From: Rhizohabitans arisaemae
Lineage (GTDB): Bacteria > Actinomycetota > Actinomycetes > Streptosporangiales > Streptosporangiaceae
Length of the DNA stretch: 64,000 nt
Assembly (NCBI RefSeq): GCF_025996515.1
Contig: NZ_BLRH01000029.1
Location: forward strand, 1-64,000
Direction: 5' to 3'
The translations under genes were made by a program, and so were the position numbers. The notes under the pieces are model-generated. The model saw only the letters and a list, made by a program, of their open reading frames with translations. It was not told where the DNA came from and did not search any database. Positions 44,166-53,695 of the stretch are shown here, in pieces (within the stretch, counting starts at the first letter, position 1; each line of letters opens with the position of its first letter).

Positions 44166-45452
44166 ATGTCGATCAAGTTCCATCCGATCCGACTCGGAGC
44201 CGCCGCGATCGCGGTCGCCGGAGCACTCGCGCTGGCCGCATGCTCGGCCGCCCTGCCCGGCGGCACAGAAAGCACGAAGAACGACGGGCCGGTCAAGCTC
44301 GGCCTGCTCGCTCCGCTCACCGGAGCGTCGGCCGCCGACGGCAAGCTCATGCGCCAGGGCGCGGAGCTGGCCGTCAAGGAGCTCAACGCCGGCGGCGGGG
44401 GAGTCGCCGGACGCGAGATCGCCCTTGAGGTGGCCGACGTCAAGGACCTCAAGTCCGACGCCGTCGCGTCCGCCGTCTCGCGGCTCACCGCGGACAGCGG
44501 GGTCGGCGCCGTCATCACCGGCTACGCCAGCACCACCAACTTCGAGATCGACCTGCTCGCCGAGGCCGGGATGCCGTACCTCATCGGCGGCGGGAGCACG
44601 CAGACCGCGGAGATCATCACCAAGGACCCGGGCAAGTATCCGGGAGTCTGGTCCACGGCACCCAGCTTCGAGGCGTACAAGACCGACCTGCCCAACCGGT
44701 TGGCGGCGTGGAGCCAGGATGGCACGTTCCAACTCCGCAACAAGACCGTCTACCTCATCTCCAGCGACAACCCCTACTCCAACGACATCTCCGCCGGCCT
44801 GGTGAAGAACTTCAAGGCCAAGGGGTGGAAGGTCGTCGGACCCGACGTCGTCCCGTACGGAGAGGTCAACGACTGGACCCCGCAGATCGGCAAGATCCAC
44901 AGCGCCGACCCGTCGGTCATCGTCAACCTCGACTACCTGACCGCCAACGCCGTCAAGTTCCTGACCCAGTTCCGCGACAACCCGACCGACTCGCTGCTGT
45001 TCTCCCAGTACGCGCCGAGCGTGCCCGAGTTCAAGGAGCTCGCGGGCAAGGGCGCCGACGGCGTGCTGTACAACCTTCCCGTCGGCGCCGTGGTCTCCGA
45101 CAGGTACGCACCGGGCCGCGACTTCGTGAAGAAGTTCAACGACGCTTACGGCACCGACCCCGGCCTGTACGGAGTCATGAGCTACGAGCAGGTCAAGCTG
45201 TGGGCTAAGGCCGTCGAATCCGCGGGCGACCCGTTCGACAAGGCGGCGGTCGGCAAGGCCGTCGGCGGCATCGAGGTGCGCGACACGGCGATGGGAACCA
45301 TCCGGTTCGACCCGGCCACCCACCTCGCGATCGCCGACGACACCAACGGTCTCCCGTTGCAGTTCTTCCAGATCCAGAACGGCAAGGACGTCCTTCTCAG
45401 CCCCACCAAGTACGCCGACGGCGCGTTCAAGCAGCCCGACTGGTTCAAGTGA
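44166..45452 (+). CDS. Branched-chain-amino-acid-type ABC substrate-binding lipoprotein
   Basis: 428 residues; GGAG lies 5 bases before ATG 44166. The lipobox ALAAC sets the anchor at Cys26. VKLGLLAPLTGASAADGKLM opens a periplasmic-binding fold type I (LivK-like), followed by GAELAVKELNAGGGGVAGRE and VGAVITGYASTTNFEIDLLA. It binds the ligand outside the membrane and delivers it to the permeases encoded at 46969-48854. LivK-like proteins bind amino acids, amides, urea or aromatic acids; here probably an amino-acid or amine conjugate. Confidence 0.93.
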   Translation: MSIKFHPIRLGAAAIAVAGALALAACSAALPGGTESTKNDGPVKLGLLAPLTGASAADGKLMRQGAELAVKELNAGGGGVAGREIALEVADVKDLKSDAVASAVSRLTADSGVGAVITGYASTTNFEIDLLAEAGMPYLIGGGSTQTAEIITKDPGKYPGVWSTAPSFEAYKTDLPNRLAAWSQDGTFQLRNKTVYLISSDNPYSNDISAGLVKNFKAKGWKVVGPDVVPYGEVNDWTPQIGKIHSADPSVIVNLDYLTANAVKFLTQFRDNPTDSLLFSQYAPSVPEFKELAGKGADGVLYNLPVGAVVSDRYAPGRDFVKKFNDAYGTDPGLYGVMSYEQVKLWAKAVESAGDPFDKAAVGKAVGGIEVRDTAMGTIRFDPATHLAIADDTNGLPLQFFQIQNGKDVLLSPTKYADGAFKQPDWFK

Positions 45453-45462
45453 GCATCCTCCG

Positions 45463-46203
45463 GTGACCGCGACGACCAACCAGCACGTACTTCTGAGTGT
45501 CCGGCAGGCCTGCCGGACCTTCGGAAGCTATCGAGCCGTGCACGATGTCACCTTCGACCTCACCGAGGGTGAAGTCCTCGGTATCGCCGGTCCGAACGGC
45601 GCCGGTAAGAGCACGTTGTTCAATCTGATCACCGGGGTGCCGTTCAACGCCTCCGGCGGCCGGATCGTGTACGCCGGACGGCACATCGAACGACTTCCCG
45701 CACACAAGATCGCCCGCCTCGGCCTGCGCCGTACCTTCCAGGCCGATCAGGTCTTCCCGGAACTGACGGCCTTGGAGAACGTCCGCCTCGCGGCGCACTA
45801 TCTCAACGGGCGCCGGAACTCCCGCTCGACGGCGCTCCAGGCGCTCGAACGGGTCGGGCTCCTGCACAGCGCGCACCTGCGCGGCGGCGACCTGTCCGTC
45901 CTGGCCAGGAAGAAGCTGATGATCGCCGGAGCCCTGGTCGGGGATCCGAAGGTCCTCATGCTGGACGAGCCCGCCGGGGGCCTCGACAACGACGATCAGG
46001 ACGATCTCGCGACCCTGGTCGAGACCCTGAACGCCGACGGGACGACGTTCGTCATCATCGAACACGTCCTGCACCTGCTGCGGCGCGTGGCCAACCGAAT
46101 GATCGTCATGGTCGCCGGCGAGGTTCTCGTGGTCGGCAGCCCGGACGACGTCCTGTCCGACCCCCGGGTCATCGACGCCTATCTGGGGGAGTCGAACCGA
46201 TGA
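45463..46203 (+). CDS. ABC transporter ATP-binding protein, LivG-type
   Basis: 246 residues, GTG start 10 bases after the previous stop. Walker [17 protein letters not shown] near residue 44 and Walker [16 protein letters not shown] near residue 168 are normal, as is the H loop FVIIEHVL. The ABC signature is unusual: [15 protein letters not shown] where LivG proteins have LSYGQQRRLEIARAL, so the LSGGQ Gly residues are missing. Activity may come from the composite site formed with LivF. Cytosolic. Confidence 0.92.
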   Translation: MTATTNQHVLLSVRQACRTFGSYRAVHDVTFDLTEGEVLGIAGPNGAGKSTLFNLITGVPFNASGGRIVYAGRHIERLPAHKIARLGLRRTFQADQVFPELTALENVRLAAHYLNGRRNSRSTALQALERVGLLHSAHLRGGDLSVLARKKLMIAGALVGDPKVLMLDEPAGGLDNDDQDDLATLVETLNADGTTFVIIEHVLHLLRRVANRMIVMVAGEVLVVGSPDDVLSDPRVIDAYLGESNR

Positions 46204-46976
46204 GCGCGGACACCGTACGACTCTCGGTGACGAACGTAACGGCCGGTTACGGCAAGTTGCAGGTCGTCAACGGCATCTCCCTGTCGGTTGGGCGCGGGGA
46301 GGCCCTCGCGCTCCTCGGGCCGAACGGGCACGGCAAGACGACACTCCTGCGCGCGATCACCGGCCTGGGGCCGCTGACCGGGGGCACCGTGGAACTCGAC
46401 GGCGAACGCATCGACAGGCTCGGCACACCGGCGATCGTCGAGCGGGGCCTCATGCACGTACCCCAGGGGTGCACCCTGTTCCCGCGGCTCACCGTGGGCG
46501 AGAGCCTGAACCTGGCCGGCCGGCTCAAACGGGCGAGGCGGGTCAGGAGCGCCAACCTCGAGCTGGTCCTCGGTCTGTTCCCGAAGCTCGTCGAACGCCG
46601 CGGCCAGCCGGTCGGGGCGATGTCCGGTGGGGAACGGCAGATGCTCGCGATCGCGATGGGCATCATGGCCAACCCGAGCGTCCTCATCCTCGACGAGCCG
46701 ACGCTCGGCCTCGCCCCCAAAGTGCGGCACGAGATCCTGCGGACCCTCCTCGACATCCGCGCGACCGGCCTTTCGCTTCTCGTCGCCGACGGTGACGTCG
46801 ACTTCCTCTTCGGTCTCGCGGACACCTGGTGCGTCGTCGAGCTGGGGCGGACCGTCGGCCGCGGCACCACGGAGGAGAAGCCGACCCAGGAGCAGATGAT
46901 GGCCATGTTCGTCGGCGGAGCACACGCCCCCACCGCCCTCGCGGCGGGCCCGGACGAGGAGGACGGCCATGCTTGA
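46200..46976 (+). CDS. ABC transporter ATP-binding protein, LivF-type
   Basis: 258 residues; overlaps the LivG-like gene (ATGA). Walker A GPNGHGKTTLLRAITGLGPL has His where Ala or Ser is usual. The signature MSGGERQMLAIAMGIMANPS and Walker B VLILDEPTLGLAPKVRHEIL are canonical. The C-terminal tail contains GRTVGRGTTEE as in other LivF. It pairs with the LivG-like subunit, whose own signature is abnormal, so one of the two ATP sites may be degenerate. Confidence 0.93.
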   Translation: MSADTVRLSVTNVTAGYGKLQVVNGISLSVGRGEALALLGPNGHGKTTLLRAITGLGPLTGGTVELDGERIDRLGTPAIVERGLMHVPQGCTLFPRLTVGESLNLAGRLKRARRVRSANLELVLGLFPKLVERRGQPVGAMSGGERQMLAIAMGIMANPSVLILDEPTLGLAPKVRHEILRTLLDIRATGLSLLVADGDVDFLFGLADTWCVVELGRTVGRGTTEEKPTQEQMMAMFVGGAHAPTALAAGPDEEDGHA

Positions 46977-47838
46977 CGGACTCGTTCCGGTTCTCGTGTC
47001 GACCCTCCTGCTCGGGTCGATGTACTCGCTCCTGACCGCCGGGATGTCCCTGATCTGGTCGACGCTCCAGGTGTTCAACTACGCCCACGGCGCGATGCTG
47101 ATCATCGGCGGGTATCTCATCTGGACGTTGTCCTCGACAGCCGGGCTGCCTCTCCCGCTCGCCGTTCTCCTCGCGACCGTCGCCATGGCGGGCCTCGGCG
47201 CGCTCGTCGAGCTGGTCGTGGTGCGACCGCTCGCGTCGCGCCCCGACGGGACGCTGATGGTGATGGTCGCCACGCTGGCTCTCGCCGGCCTCGCCGAAGG
47301 CGCCGTTCAACTCATCTGGGGGCCGGAGAACAAGCAGGTGCAGCCGGTGACCACCGCGACGTTCGACATCGCCGGGGTCGCCGTCCGCTGGACCACCGTC
47401 CTCGCGTTCCTCCTCGCCGTCGGCCTCGTCGGCGGCCTCATGCTCGTGGTGAACCGGACCGAATGGGGCGCGAGCATCCGCGCCGTCGCCCAGAACCGCG
47501 ACATGGCGATGTTGCTCGGCATCAAGCCCGGCCGGGTGTACCTGTCCGTGTTCGCGGCCTCGGCGGCGCTCGCCACGGTGGGAGCCCTCGTGTTCGCGAC
47601 CACCACCACGCTGACCCCGGCCAAGGGGAGCGGTCCCCTGCTCATCGCCTTCGTCGTCCTGGTCTTCGGCGGGACGGCCTCGCTCATGGGCACCCTCGTG
47701 GGCGCCTACGCGATCGGGTTCATCGAGGCGTCGACGAGCTATTGGATCGGTCTTCAGTGGAGCCCGGTGGCGGTCTTCGTCCTGCTGGTCGTCGTGATGC
47801 TCGTCCGCCCCGAGGGACTCGTCAGGAGAGGCTCATGA
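46969..47838 (+). CDS. Branched-chain-amino-acid-type ABC permease, LivH-like
   Basis: 289 residues with about eight membrane spans. The start GLVPVLVSTLLLGSMYSLLT and STLQVFNYAHGAMLIIGGYL match LivH. EWGASIRAVAQNRDMAMLLG is the coupling-helix (EAA-like) region that docks on the ATPases. It forms the channel with the LivM-like subunit. The start overlaps the LivF-like gene by 8 bases. Confidence 0.94.
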   Translation: MLDGLVPVLVSTLLLGSMYSLLTAGMSLIWSTLQVFNYAHGAMLIIGGYLIWTLSSTAGLPLPLAVLLATVAMAGLGALVELVVVRPLASRPDGTLMVMVATLALAGLAEGAVQLIWGPENKQVQPVTTATFDIAGVAVRWTTVLAFLLAVGLVGGLMLVVNRTEWGASIRAVAQNRDMAMLLGIKPGRVYLSVFAASAALATVGALVFATTTTLTPAKGSGPLLIAFVVLVFGGTASLMGTLVGAYAIGFIEASTSYWIGLQWSPVAVFVLLVVVMLVRPEGLVRRGS

Positions 47839-48854
47839 CGAAGTACGTTCCTTCCCGCCTCATCCGCTGGGCCGGATACCTCGCCATCGCCGTCGTGATC
47901 CCGTACGTCTTCGTCGCGCCGTCGAGCCGGCTGCTCGTCTGCACCGCGCTCATCTACGCCCTGCTCGCGGCGAGCTGGAACCTGACCCTGGGATTCGGCG
48001 GTATCTTCAACTTCGCCCACGCGGGGATGTTCGGGATCGGCGGCTACGCGATGGCGATCGCGACGCTGAAATTGCAGTGGGCTTCGATCCCCTCCCTCGC
48101 CTTCGCCGTCTTGGTCGGGGCGGTCGTCGGCGGGCTGACCTACCTGCCCGTCATCCGGATGCGGGGCATCTACATCGCCCTCATCACCTTCGTGTTCGTC
48201 CAGATCAGCTACCACCTGGTCCTGGCGCTCCCCGACCTCACCGGCGGCTCGGGCGGGCTGCCCGGGGTTCCGGCCATGACGATCGCCGGACAGAGCCTCG
48301 CGCAGTACGGCGGCCTCGGGTACCTCTGGATGCTCGGAGCCGCCGTCGCCGTCCTGCTCATCGTCCTCGAACTCATCATGGCGAGCCCGTTCGGCCACAG
48401 CCTCGTGGCCCTGCGGGACAACGAACAGCTCGCGCGGAGCCGCGGGGTCAACCGGGTCCGCCAGCAGTTCATCGCCTTCGTGATCTCCGGTGCCATGGCC
48501 GGCTTCACCGGCGCGATGTACGTCGCGTACTTCAGGGTCGCCGACGTCAGCCTCTTCGGCTTCGGGCTCGTGACCCTGGGGTTGAGCATGATCTTCCTGG
48601 GTGGCACGAAACAGATCTGGGGCCCCGTCGTCGGAGCCGTCGTCATCACTCTTGTCAACGACCGGCTCACGGGTCTGGACGCCTGGAGCCCCGTCGTCTT
48701 CGCCGCCGGGACGATCGCCGTACTGATCTTCGCGCCGGGCGGGATCAGCGCCGCGCTCACCCGGGGCGTCGCCGTCCTGCGCGGGCGTCTCACGAACTCC
48801 GGCCGTCCATCGACCAGTAGTCAGACCCCACAGAGGAGTGTCGAACATGCCTGA
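47835..48854 (+). CDS. Branched-chain-amino-acid-type ABC permease, LivM-like
   Basis: 339 residues with about nine membrane spans; ATG overlaps the LivH-like stop. LLAASWNLTLGFGGIFNFAH then AGMFGIGGYA and RDNEQLARSRGVNRVRQQFI (coupling region) are typical of LivM. The tail (about 30 residues) is Ser/Thr-rich. The end overlaps the start of the following M20 peptidase gene by 8 bases, so the importer and a peptidase are translationally linked. Confidence 0.94.
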   Translation: MTKYVPSRLIRWAGYLAIAVVIPYVFVAPSSRLLVCTALIYALLAASWNLTLGFGGIFNFAHAGMFGIGGYAMAIATLKLQWASIPSLAFAVLVGAVVGGLTYLPVIRMRGIYIALITFVFVQISYHLVLALPDLTGGSGGLPGVPAMTIAGQSLAQYGGLGYLWMLGAAVAVLLIVLELIMASPFGHSLVALRDNEQLARSRGVNRVRQQFIAFVISGAMAGFTGAMYVAYFRVADVSLFGFGLVTLGLSMIFLGGTKQIWGPVVGAVVITLVNDRLTGLDAWSPVVFAAGTIAVLIFAPGGISAALTRGVAVLRGRLTNSGRPSTSSQTPQRSVEHA

Positions 48855-50193
48855 AAGCCGCCGCGACGTGAAGAAGGCCGTCCTGGACGCCGTCGACGAA
48901 CTCGCGCCACGCCTCGTACGGTCGGTCTCCGACGCCATCAAGATCCCATCGGTCAACCCGAAGTACCCCGGACAGGACTACGACAAGATCGTCGGCGCTG
49001 AGTCGGACGTCAGCGCCCTCATCGCCGACCTCTACCGCGAGGCGGGCGCCGAGACCGAGCTGGTCGCCGAGGAGGCCAGGCGCGACAACGCCTGCGGTCG
49101 CGTTCGCGGGGCAGGCGGTGGAAGGTCGCTCGTCCTCAACGGGCACGTCGACGTCGTCCCCGCGATCCAGCCGAACCTGTGGGACGCTCCGCCGTTCTCG
49201 GGACAGATCACCGACACGGCCGTCCTCGGCCGCGGGGCGACCGACATGAAGGGCGGAACCGTCGCGGCCGCGTACGCGGCGCTCGCGCTGGCCAGGGCGG
49301 GCATCACCCTCAAGGGCGACCTCGTGCTCCATGCCGTGGTCGGTGAGGAGGTGGGCGACCACAATGCGGGAACCAGCGCCGTTCTGGGCGCCGGATACAC
49401 CGGAGACGCCATGCTGCTCTGCGAGCCCACCAACCCGACCGACGGGCTGCCGAGCCTTGTCACCAGCACCCCCGGCCTTCTGTGGTTCTCCATGACCATC
49501 ACCGGCAAGACCGCGCATCCCGGATGGCGCGGCTCGTCCATCCACCCGACCCTCGACGGCGAACGCCTGGGCGTCAACACCGTCGACAAGTACTGGGTGA
49601 TCTACCACGCGCTGCGTGAGCTGGAGAACACCTGGGCCCTGCGCGACCGGCACCCGCTTTTCGCCCCGGGGCATTTCAGCCTCCTGCCCGGCGTCCTCAA
49701 GGCCAACCCCAAGGGGATCGACGTTCCCTTCCTGCTCGCCGACACCCTTACCGTGGATTACTGCGTACTTCACCACCCCGACCGCGGCAACGACGAGGTC
49801 AGGGCCGAGATCGAGGAGACCGTCAGGCTCGCCTGCGCCGCCGACACGTGGCTGCGCGAACACCGGCCCGAGTTCGAGTGGAAACTCGACTGGCCGCCGT
49901 ACAACACCCCGGCCGGCCACGGGCTGGAGGCGTCGGTGAGCAACGCCCACGTCGACGCGCTCGGAGGGGTCGAGTACGCGGCCCCGCCGAAGCGTGAGGG
50001 ATTCTTTGGGGTGTGCGACATCACGTGGAGCGCGGCCCAGGGAATCGACGGCGTCATCTACGGCCCCGGGGCAGCGAAGACGGCGCACGCCGAGAACGAG
50101 TACGTACCCATCCACCAACTGATCACCGCGACGAAGACCTACGCGCTGACCGCGCTGGACTTCTGCGGGATCGCCGACGACCGGCACGCTTAG
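48847..50193 (+). CDS. M20-family peptidase/deacylase (ArgE/DapE-like)
   Basis: 448 residues from ATG 48847 with GAGGAG upstream, preferred over a GTG at 48838. Marks: SLVLNGHVDVVPA (metal His and Asp), ATDMKGGTVAAAYAALALAR, VVGEEVGDHNAGTSAVL (catalytic Glu pair) and TITGKTAHPGWRGSSIHPTL in the lid domain. The His after a C-terminal AKTAHAENEYVPI completes the site. It hydrolyses an N-acyl or peptide bond in the cytosol, presumably of whatever the ABC transporter imports. Distinct from the M20D enzyme at 41372. Confidence 0.92.
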   Translation: MPESRRDVKKAVLDAVDELAPRLVRSVSDAIKIPSVNPKYPGQDYDKIVGAESDVSALIADLYREAGAETELVAEEARRDNACGRVRGAGGGRSLVLNGHVDVVPAIQPNLWDAPPFSGQITDTAVLGRGATDMKGGTVAAAYAALALARAGITLKGDLVLHAVVGEEVGDHNAGTSAVLGAGYTGDAMLLCEPTNPTDGLPSLVTSTPGLLWFSMTITGKTAHPGWRGSSIHPTLDGERLGVNTVDKYWVIYHALRELENTWALRDRHPLFAPGHFSLLPGVLKANPKGIDVPFLLADTLTVDYCVLHHPDRGNDEVRAEIEETVRLACAADTWLREHRPEFEWKLDWPPYNTPAGHGLEASVSNAHVDALGGVEYAAPPKREGFFGVCDITWSAAQGIDGVIYGPGAAKTAHAENEYVPIHQLITATKTYALTALDFCGIADDRHA

Positions 50194-50260
50194 GGCGCGT
50201 CGATCACGCGTCTTCCAGAGCACTTGGCAACACGCCTCCCCAGGGTGAAAGGACACTCCG

Positions 50261-51766
50261 GTGACAGATATCAGCACGCGGGCTCGCGAGATCCTCGAAC
50301 GCCTCGGTGCGGGGAACCCCTTCGACGAGGACGGCGAACTGGTCGCCCGTTCGCCGATCGACGGCGGCGTGATCGGCCGGCTGCGCGCCCACACACCGCA
50401 GGAGGCCGCGGCCGCGATCGGGCGGGCACAGGAGGCGTTCGAGCTGTGGCGCGCGGTTCCGGCCCCGGTGCGCGGCCGCCTGGTGCGTGAGCTCGGAGAA
50501 CTGCTGCGCGAGCACAAGCACGACCTTGGGGCGCTCGTCACGATCGAGGCAGGGAAGATCGTGTCCGAGGGTCTGGGCGAGGTGCAGGAGATGATCGACA
50601 TCTGCGACCTCGCGGTCGGCCTGTCCCGTCAGCTGCACGGGCTGACGATCGCGACCGAGCGTCCCGGGCACCGGATGATGGAGCAGTGGCATCCACTCGG
50701 GGTGGTCGGCGTCATCTCGGCGTTCAACTTCCCGGTCGCCGTGTGGTCCTGGAACAGCGCGCTGGCCTTCGTGTGCGGGGACGCGGTGGTGTGGAAGCCG
50801 TCGGAGAAGACGCTGCTCACCGCACTGGCGTGTCAGGCACTGATCGAGGAGGCGGCCCGGCGGGCCGGCGCGCCGGACGGCCTCTCCCAGGTGCTGCTCG
50901 GTGACCGCGCGATCGGTGAGGCGCTCGTCGACGACCCCAGGATCCCGCTCGTCTCGGCCACCGGTTCGACCCGGATGGGCAAGGAGGTCGCCCCGCGTGT
51001 GGCCGCCCGCCTGGGGCGCACCCTGCTGGAGCTCGGCGGCAACAACGCGGCGATCGTCGCTCCCTCGGCCGACCTCGACCTCACCGTGCGCGGCATCGTG
51101 TTCTCCGCCGTCGGTACCGCCGGGCAGCGCTGCACCTCGCTTCGGCGGATCATCGTGCACGAGTCGATCCGCGCCGACCTCGTGTCGCGGCTCAAGGCGG
51201 CGTACGAGACGTTGCCGATCGGCTCCCCGCTGGAGACGTCCACGCTCGTCGGGCCGCTGATCGACGAGGCCGCCGCCGACGCCTTCCTGCGGGCGATCAA
51301 GCGGGCACAGGCCGACGGCGGGACACTGGTCACCGGAGGCACCCGTGCCGACGGTGTCGCCGGCGGACAGTACGTGCGCCCGGCGATCGTCGACATGCCA
51401 GAACAGACCGAGATCGTGCGGGACGAGACGTTCGCGCCGATCCTGTACGTGCTCGGCTACCGCGACCTCGACGAGGCCGTCGGCCTGCACAACGCGGTGA
51501 CTCAGGGACTGTCGTCGTCGATCTTCACCCTCAATGTGCGGGAGGCCGAGACGTTCATGTCGGCGGCCGGTTCCGACTGCGGCATCGCGAACGTCAACAT
51601 CGGTCCGTCCGGTGCCGAGATCGGCGGGGCGTTCGGCGGTGAGAAGGACACCGGCGGCGGGCGCGAATCGGGTTCCGACGCGTGGCGCTCGTACATGCGA
51701 CGCGCCACCAACACGATCAACTACTCCACCGAACTGCCACTCGCCCAAGGCGTCGAGTTCAGCTGA
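50261..51766 (+). CDS. Aldehyde dehydrogenase, ALDH7/piperideine-6-carboxylate dehydrogenase-like
   Basis: 501 residues, GTG start with AAAGGA upstream. VISAFNFPVAVWSWNSALAF, WKPSEKTLLTALACQALIEE, the general-base Glu in LLELGGNNAAIV near residue 262 and the nucleophile Cys in GTAGQRCTSLRR near residue 298 are clear. NIGPSGAEIGGAFGGEKDTG is typical of the ALDH7/antiquitin branch, which oxidises alpha-aminoadipate semialdehyde (in equilibrium with piperideine-6-carboxylate). That points to a lysine- or pipecolate-derived six-carbon aldehyde, though related gamma-glutamyl aldehydes are possible. Last gene of the catabolic island. Confidence 0.92.
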   Translation: MTDISTRAREILERLGAGNPFDEDGELVARSPIDGGVIGRLRAHTPQEAAAAIGRAQEAFELWRAVPAPVRGRLVRELGELLREHKHDLGALVTIEAGKIVSEGLGEVQEMIDICDLAVGLSRQLHGLTIATERPGHRMMEQWHPLGVVGVISAFNFPVAVWSWNSALAFVCGDAVVWKPSEKTLLTALACQALIEEAARRAGAPDGLSQVLLGDRAIGEALVDDPRIPLVSATGSTRMGKEVAPRVAARLGRTLLELGGNNAAIVAPSADLDLTVRGIVFSAVGTAGQRCTSLRRIIVHESIRADLVSRLKAAYETLPIGSPLETSTLVGPLIDEAAADAFLRAIKRAQADGGTLVTGGTRADGVAGGQYVRPAIVDMPEQTEIVRDETFAPILYVLGYRDLDEAVGLHNAVTQGLSSSIFTLNVREAETFMSAAGSDCGIANVNIGPSGAEIGGAFGGEKDTGGGRESGSDAWRSYMRRATNTINYSTELPLAQGVEFS

Positions 51767-51838
51767 GGCCGAGGGGAACGACGAACACGGTGAGCTCGAC
51801 TGGTGCCGGGTTGCGCGATCAGGGGATCTCATCCCGGC

Positions 51839-53695
51839 TCAGGCGTGCTCGGTCCGCAGGATCTCACCAGCCGGGCGACGGGCGGCGATCCGAGCCGGTA
51901 CGGCGGTGAGCGCCGCCACCACGACCACACATCCCACGACCACGGCCAGCAGCTGCCACCAGGGCGGGACCGTCACCGGATCGTCGTCGAGGAACTCCGC
52001 CAGTCCGATCCCCATCACCAGCCCCAGCAGGGAGCCGGCCAGCGTGGGCAGCATCTGTGCCGCCGACAAGCCGGCACTGACCTGACCCGGGGTCGCCCCC
52101 AGTGCGCGGGCCAGCGCCGAGGACCACCGGGAGTCCAGTGTGGTCGCCCAGATCACACACACCGCGTTGACGGCCGCCTGAACGATCAGCATGATCGTCA
52201 TCAGTACCAGTACCTGGCTCAGGCCGGTACGGGGATCGACCCCCGGAGCCTTCTCCGCGTAACGGTTGGCATGAACCGCCAACGTGGCGACCACCCCGGT
52301 GACCGTCACCGCGATCCCCGCCACGCCCAGCACGGTACGGCGCGGTCGCCGCGCCGCCACCCGCAAGCCCAGGAGCAGCGGCACCGGGAGCCGCGCCGAA
52401 GCCGCGATCAGCCAGCCGGACCGCCGTGGCGGGCGAGGTTCGTTCGCCAGCGCGCGAACCGTGCTGGTACGAGCGGCGCGGACCGCTGGGACGAACGTCG
52501 CCACACCCGCGATCCCGAGCGCGGCGGCTACCACCACGGCGACCGTCGACGCGGTGAACGGCACCGCACCCGCGCCGCCCAGCAATCCGGCGCCGGGATC
52601 GGTCAGCAGCGGCGCCACCGCCCGTCCCACCGCCAGCCCCGGCACCGTCGCCACCAGCGCCACCGCGACATGCTCGGCCAACAGCACCGCCGCCACCAGA
52701 CCAGGCGTGCCGCCTACGGCTTTCAGCAACCCGACCCGCCGGAACTGATCGGCCATCCGGCCTCCGACCAGCACCGCGATGCTGCCCAACGCGATCAGGC
52801 CGAGCAGCCAGGCGCTCAGAATCATGCCGGTGCGCTTGGCTTCCACCAGCCAGCCATGCCCGTCCAGCACGTCCTGCCACGGCACCACGAACGGATCGTT
52901 CACCTCAGCCGGCAGGTGTGCCCCGACGAACTCCCACGCCTTCGCCGGGTCGGCCAGCTTCAAGTACGCGACGTAGCCGATGAACCGCCCCCCGGATACA
53001 AGCCCGACATCCGATTCCGTGGTCCAGATCAGGCCTCTCGGGCCGGGGCTCAGTCCCCTCGTGTCGGGTTGGGGAGGCGGCTCTGCATGCTCCTGTTTCG
53101 GGGGTGGCTTGGGGAGGTGGGACCCCGCCGCACTCGTAGACCAGCAGGGGGCGAAGCAGTGCTTCGGGTACGGACCTGCGGAGGCGGTCGCCGCCACGCC
53201 GACGACCTGGAACGACCGGCTGCCCACGGTGATCCGATCACCCGTGCCGAGCCCGAGCGCCGATGCGAAACTCGCCTCGACCACCGCACCGCCGTCGCGC
53301 ACCCAGCCGCCCTCGACCACCTTGGGCTGGTCGACGACGGCGGGAGTGGTGGTGCGGCCCTGGACATACGCCCCCACGGTCACGCCCTTCGCCGCCACGA
53401 CCGCCTCCGTGTACGGGTACGGCCCGCTGTGCGCCACCACTCCGGAAACAGCGGTCAGTGCCTCCAGCCGTGCCGGATCGGTATGGGGCACCTCCGTGAC
53501 GCTGGCGATCACGTCGGGCCCGGAGGTCGCCGCCCGCGTGCTTTCATAGGGCCGGCTGACGACCCCTTGCAGCACCATGCCCACCGTCAGCGAGGCCGTG
53601 GCGGTAGCGATCGCCAGCACCAGCAGCGCCGCCTCACCCGGGCGCCGCCGGAGATCCCGCGCGGCGAGCCGTAAGATCAGCAGGATCCGCCCCAT
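51839..53695 (-). CDS. FtsX-like ABC permease
   Basis: 618 residues. A span after the N-terminus (residues 20-45), three spans at about 290-400 (FRRVGLLKAVGGTPGLVAAV is the typical FtsX coupling segment) and three or four more near 450-600 give two FtsX modules, as in macrolide/lipoprotein-export-type permeases. The first outside domain (about 50-285) holds a Pro-rich insert with two Cys and PKPPPKQEHAEPPPQPDTRG. The ATG overlaps the end of a defective ATPase gene (53695-54118), so this permease has lost its local partner and may be non-functional or use another ATPase. Confidence 0.88.
   Translation of the reverse strand: MGRILLILRLAARDLRRRPGEAALLVLAIATATASLTVGMVLQGVVSRPYESTRAATSGPDVIASVTEVPHTDPARLEALTAVSGVVAHSGPYPYTEAVVAAKGVTVGAYVQGRTTTPAVVDQPKVVEGGWVRDGGAVVEASFASALGLGTGDRITVGSRSFQVVGVAATASAGPYPKHCFAPCWSTSAAGSHLPKPPPKQEHAEPPPQPDTRGLSPGPRGLIWTTESDVGLVSGGRFIGYVAYLKLADPAKAWEFVGAHLPAEVNDPFVVPWQDVLDGHGWLVEAKRTGMILSAWLLGLIALGSIAVLVGGRMADQFRRVGLLKAVGGTPGLVAAVLLAEHVAVALVATVPGLAVGRAVAPLLTDPGAGLLGGAGAVPFTASTVAVVVAAALGIAGVATFVPAVRAARTSTVRALANEPRPPRRSGWLIAASARLPVPLLLGLRVAARRPRRTVLGVAGIAVTVTGVVATLAVHANRYAEKAPGVDPRTGLSQVLVLMTIMLIVQAAVNAVCVIWATTLDSRWSSALARALGATPGQVSAGLSAAQMLPTLAGSLLGLVMGIGLAEFLDDDPVTVPPWWQLLAVVVGCVVVVAALTAVPARIAARRPAGEILRTEHA

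Noticed and set aside
43422-45479. 685-codon minus-strand frame
   Set aside because: Composition is His/Asp/Gly-rich and it lies opposite the APC permease and the ABC binding protein, both clear genes.
51803-53674. 623-codon plus-strand frame
   Set aside because: It is the antisense of the FtsX permease and has a Gln/His/Arg-rich, repeat-like composition without domains.
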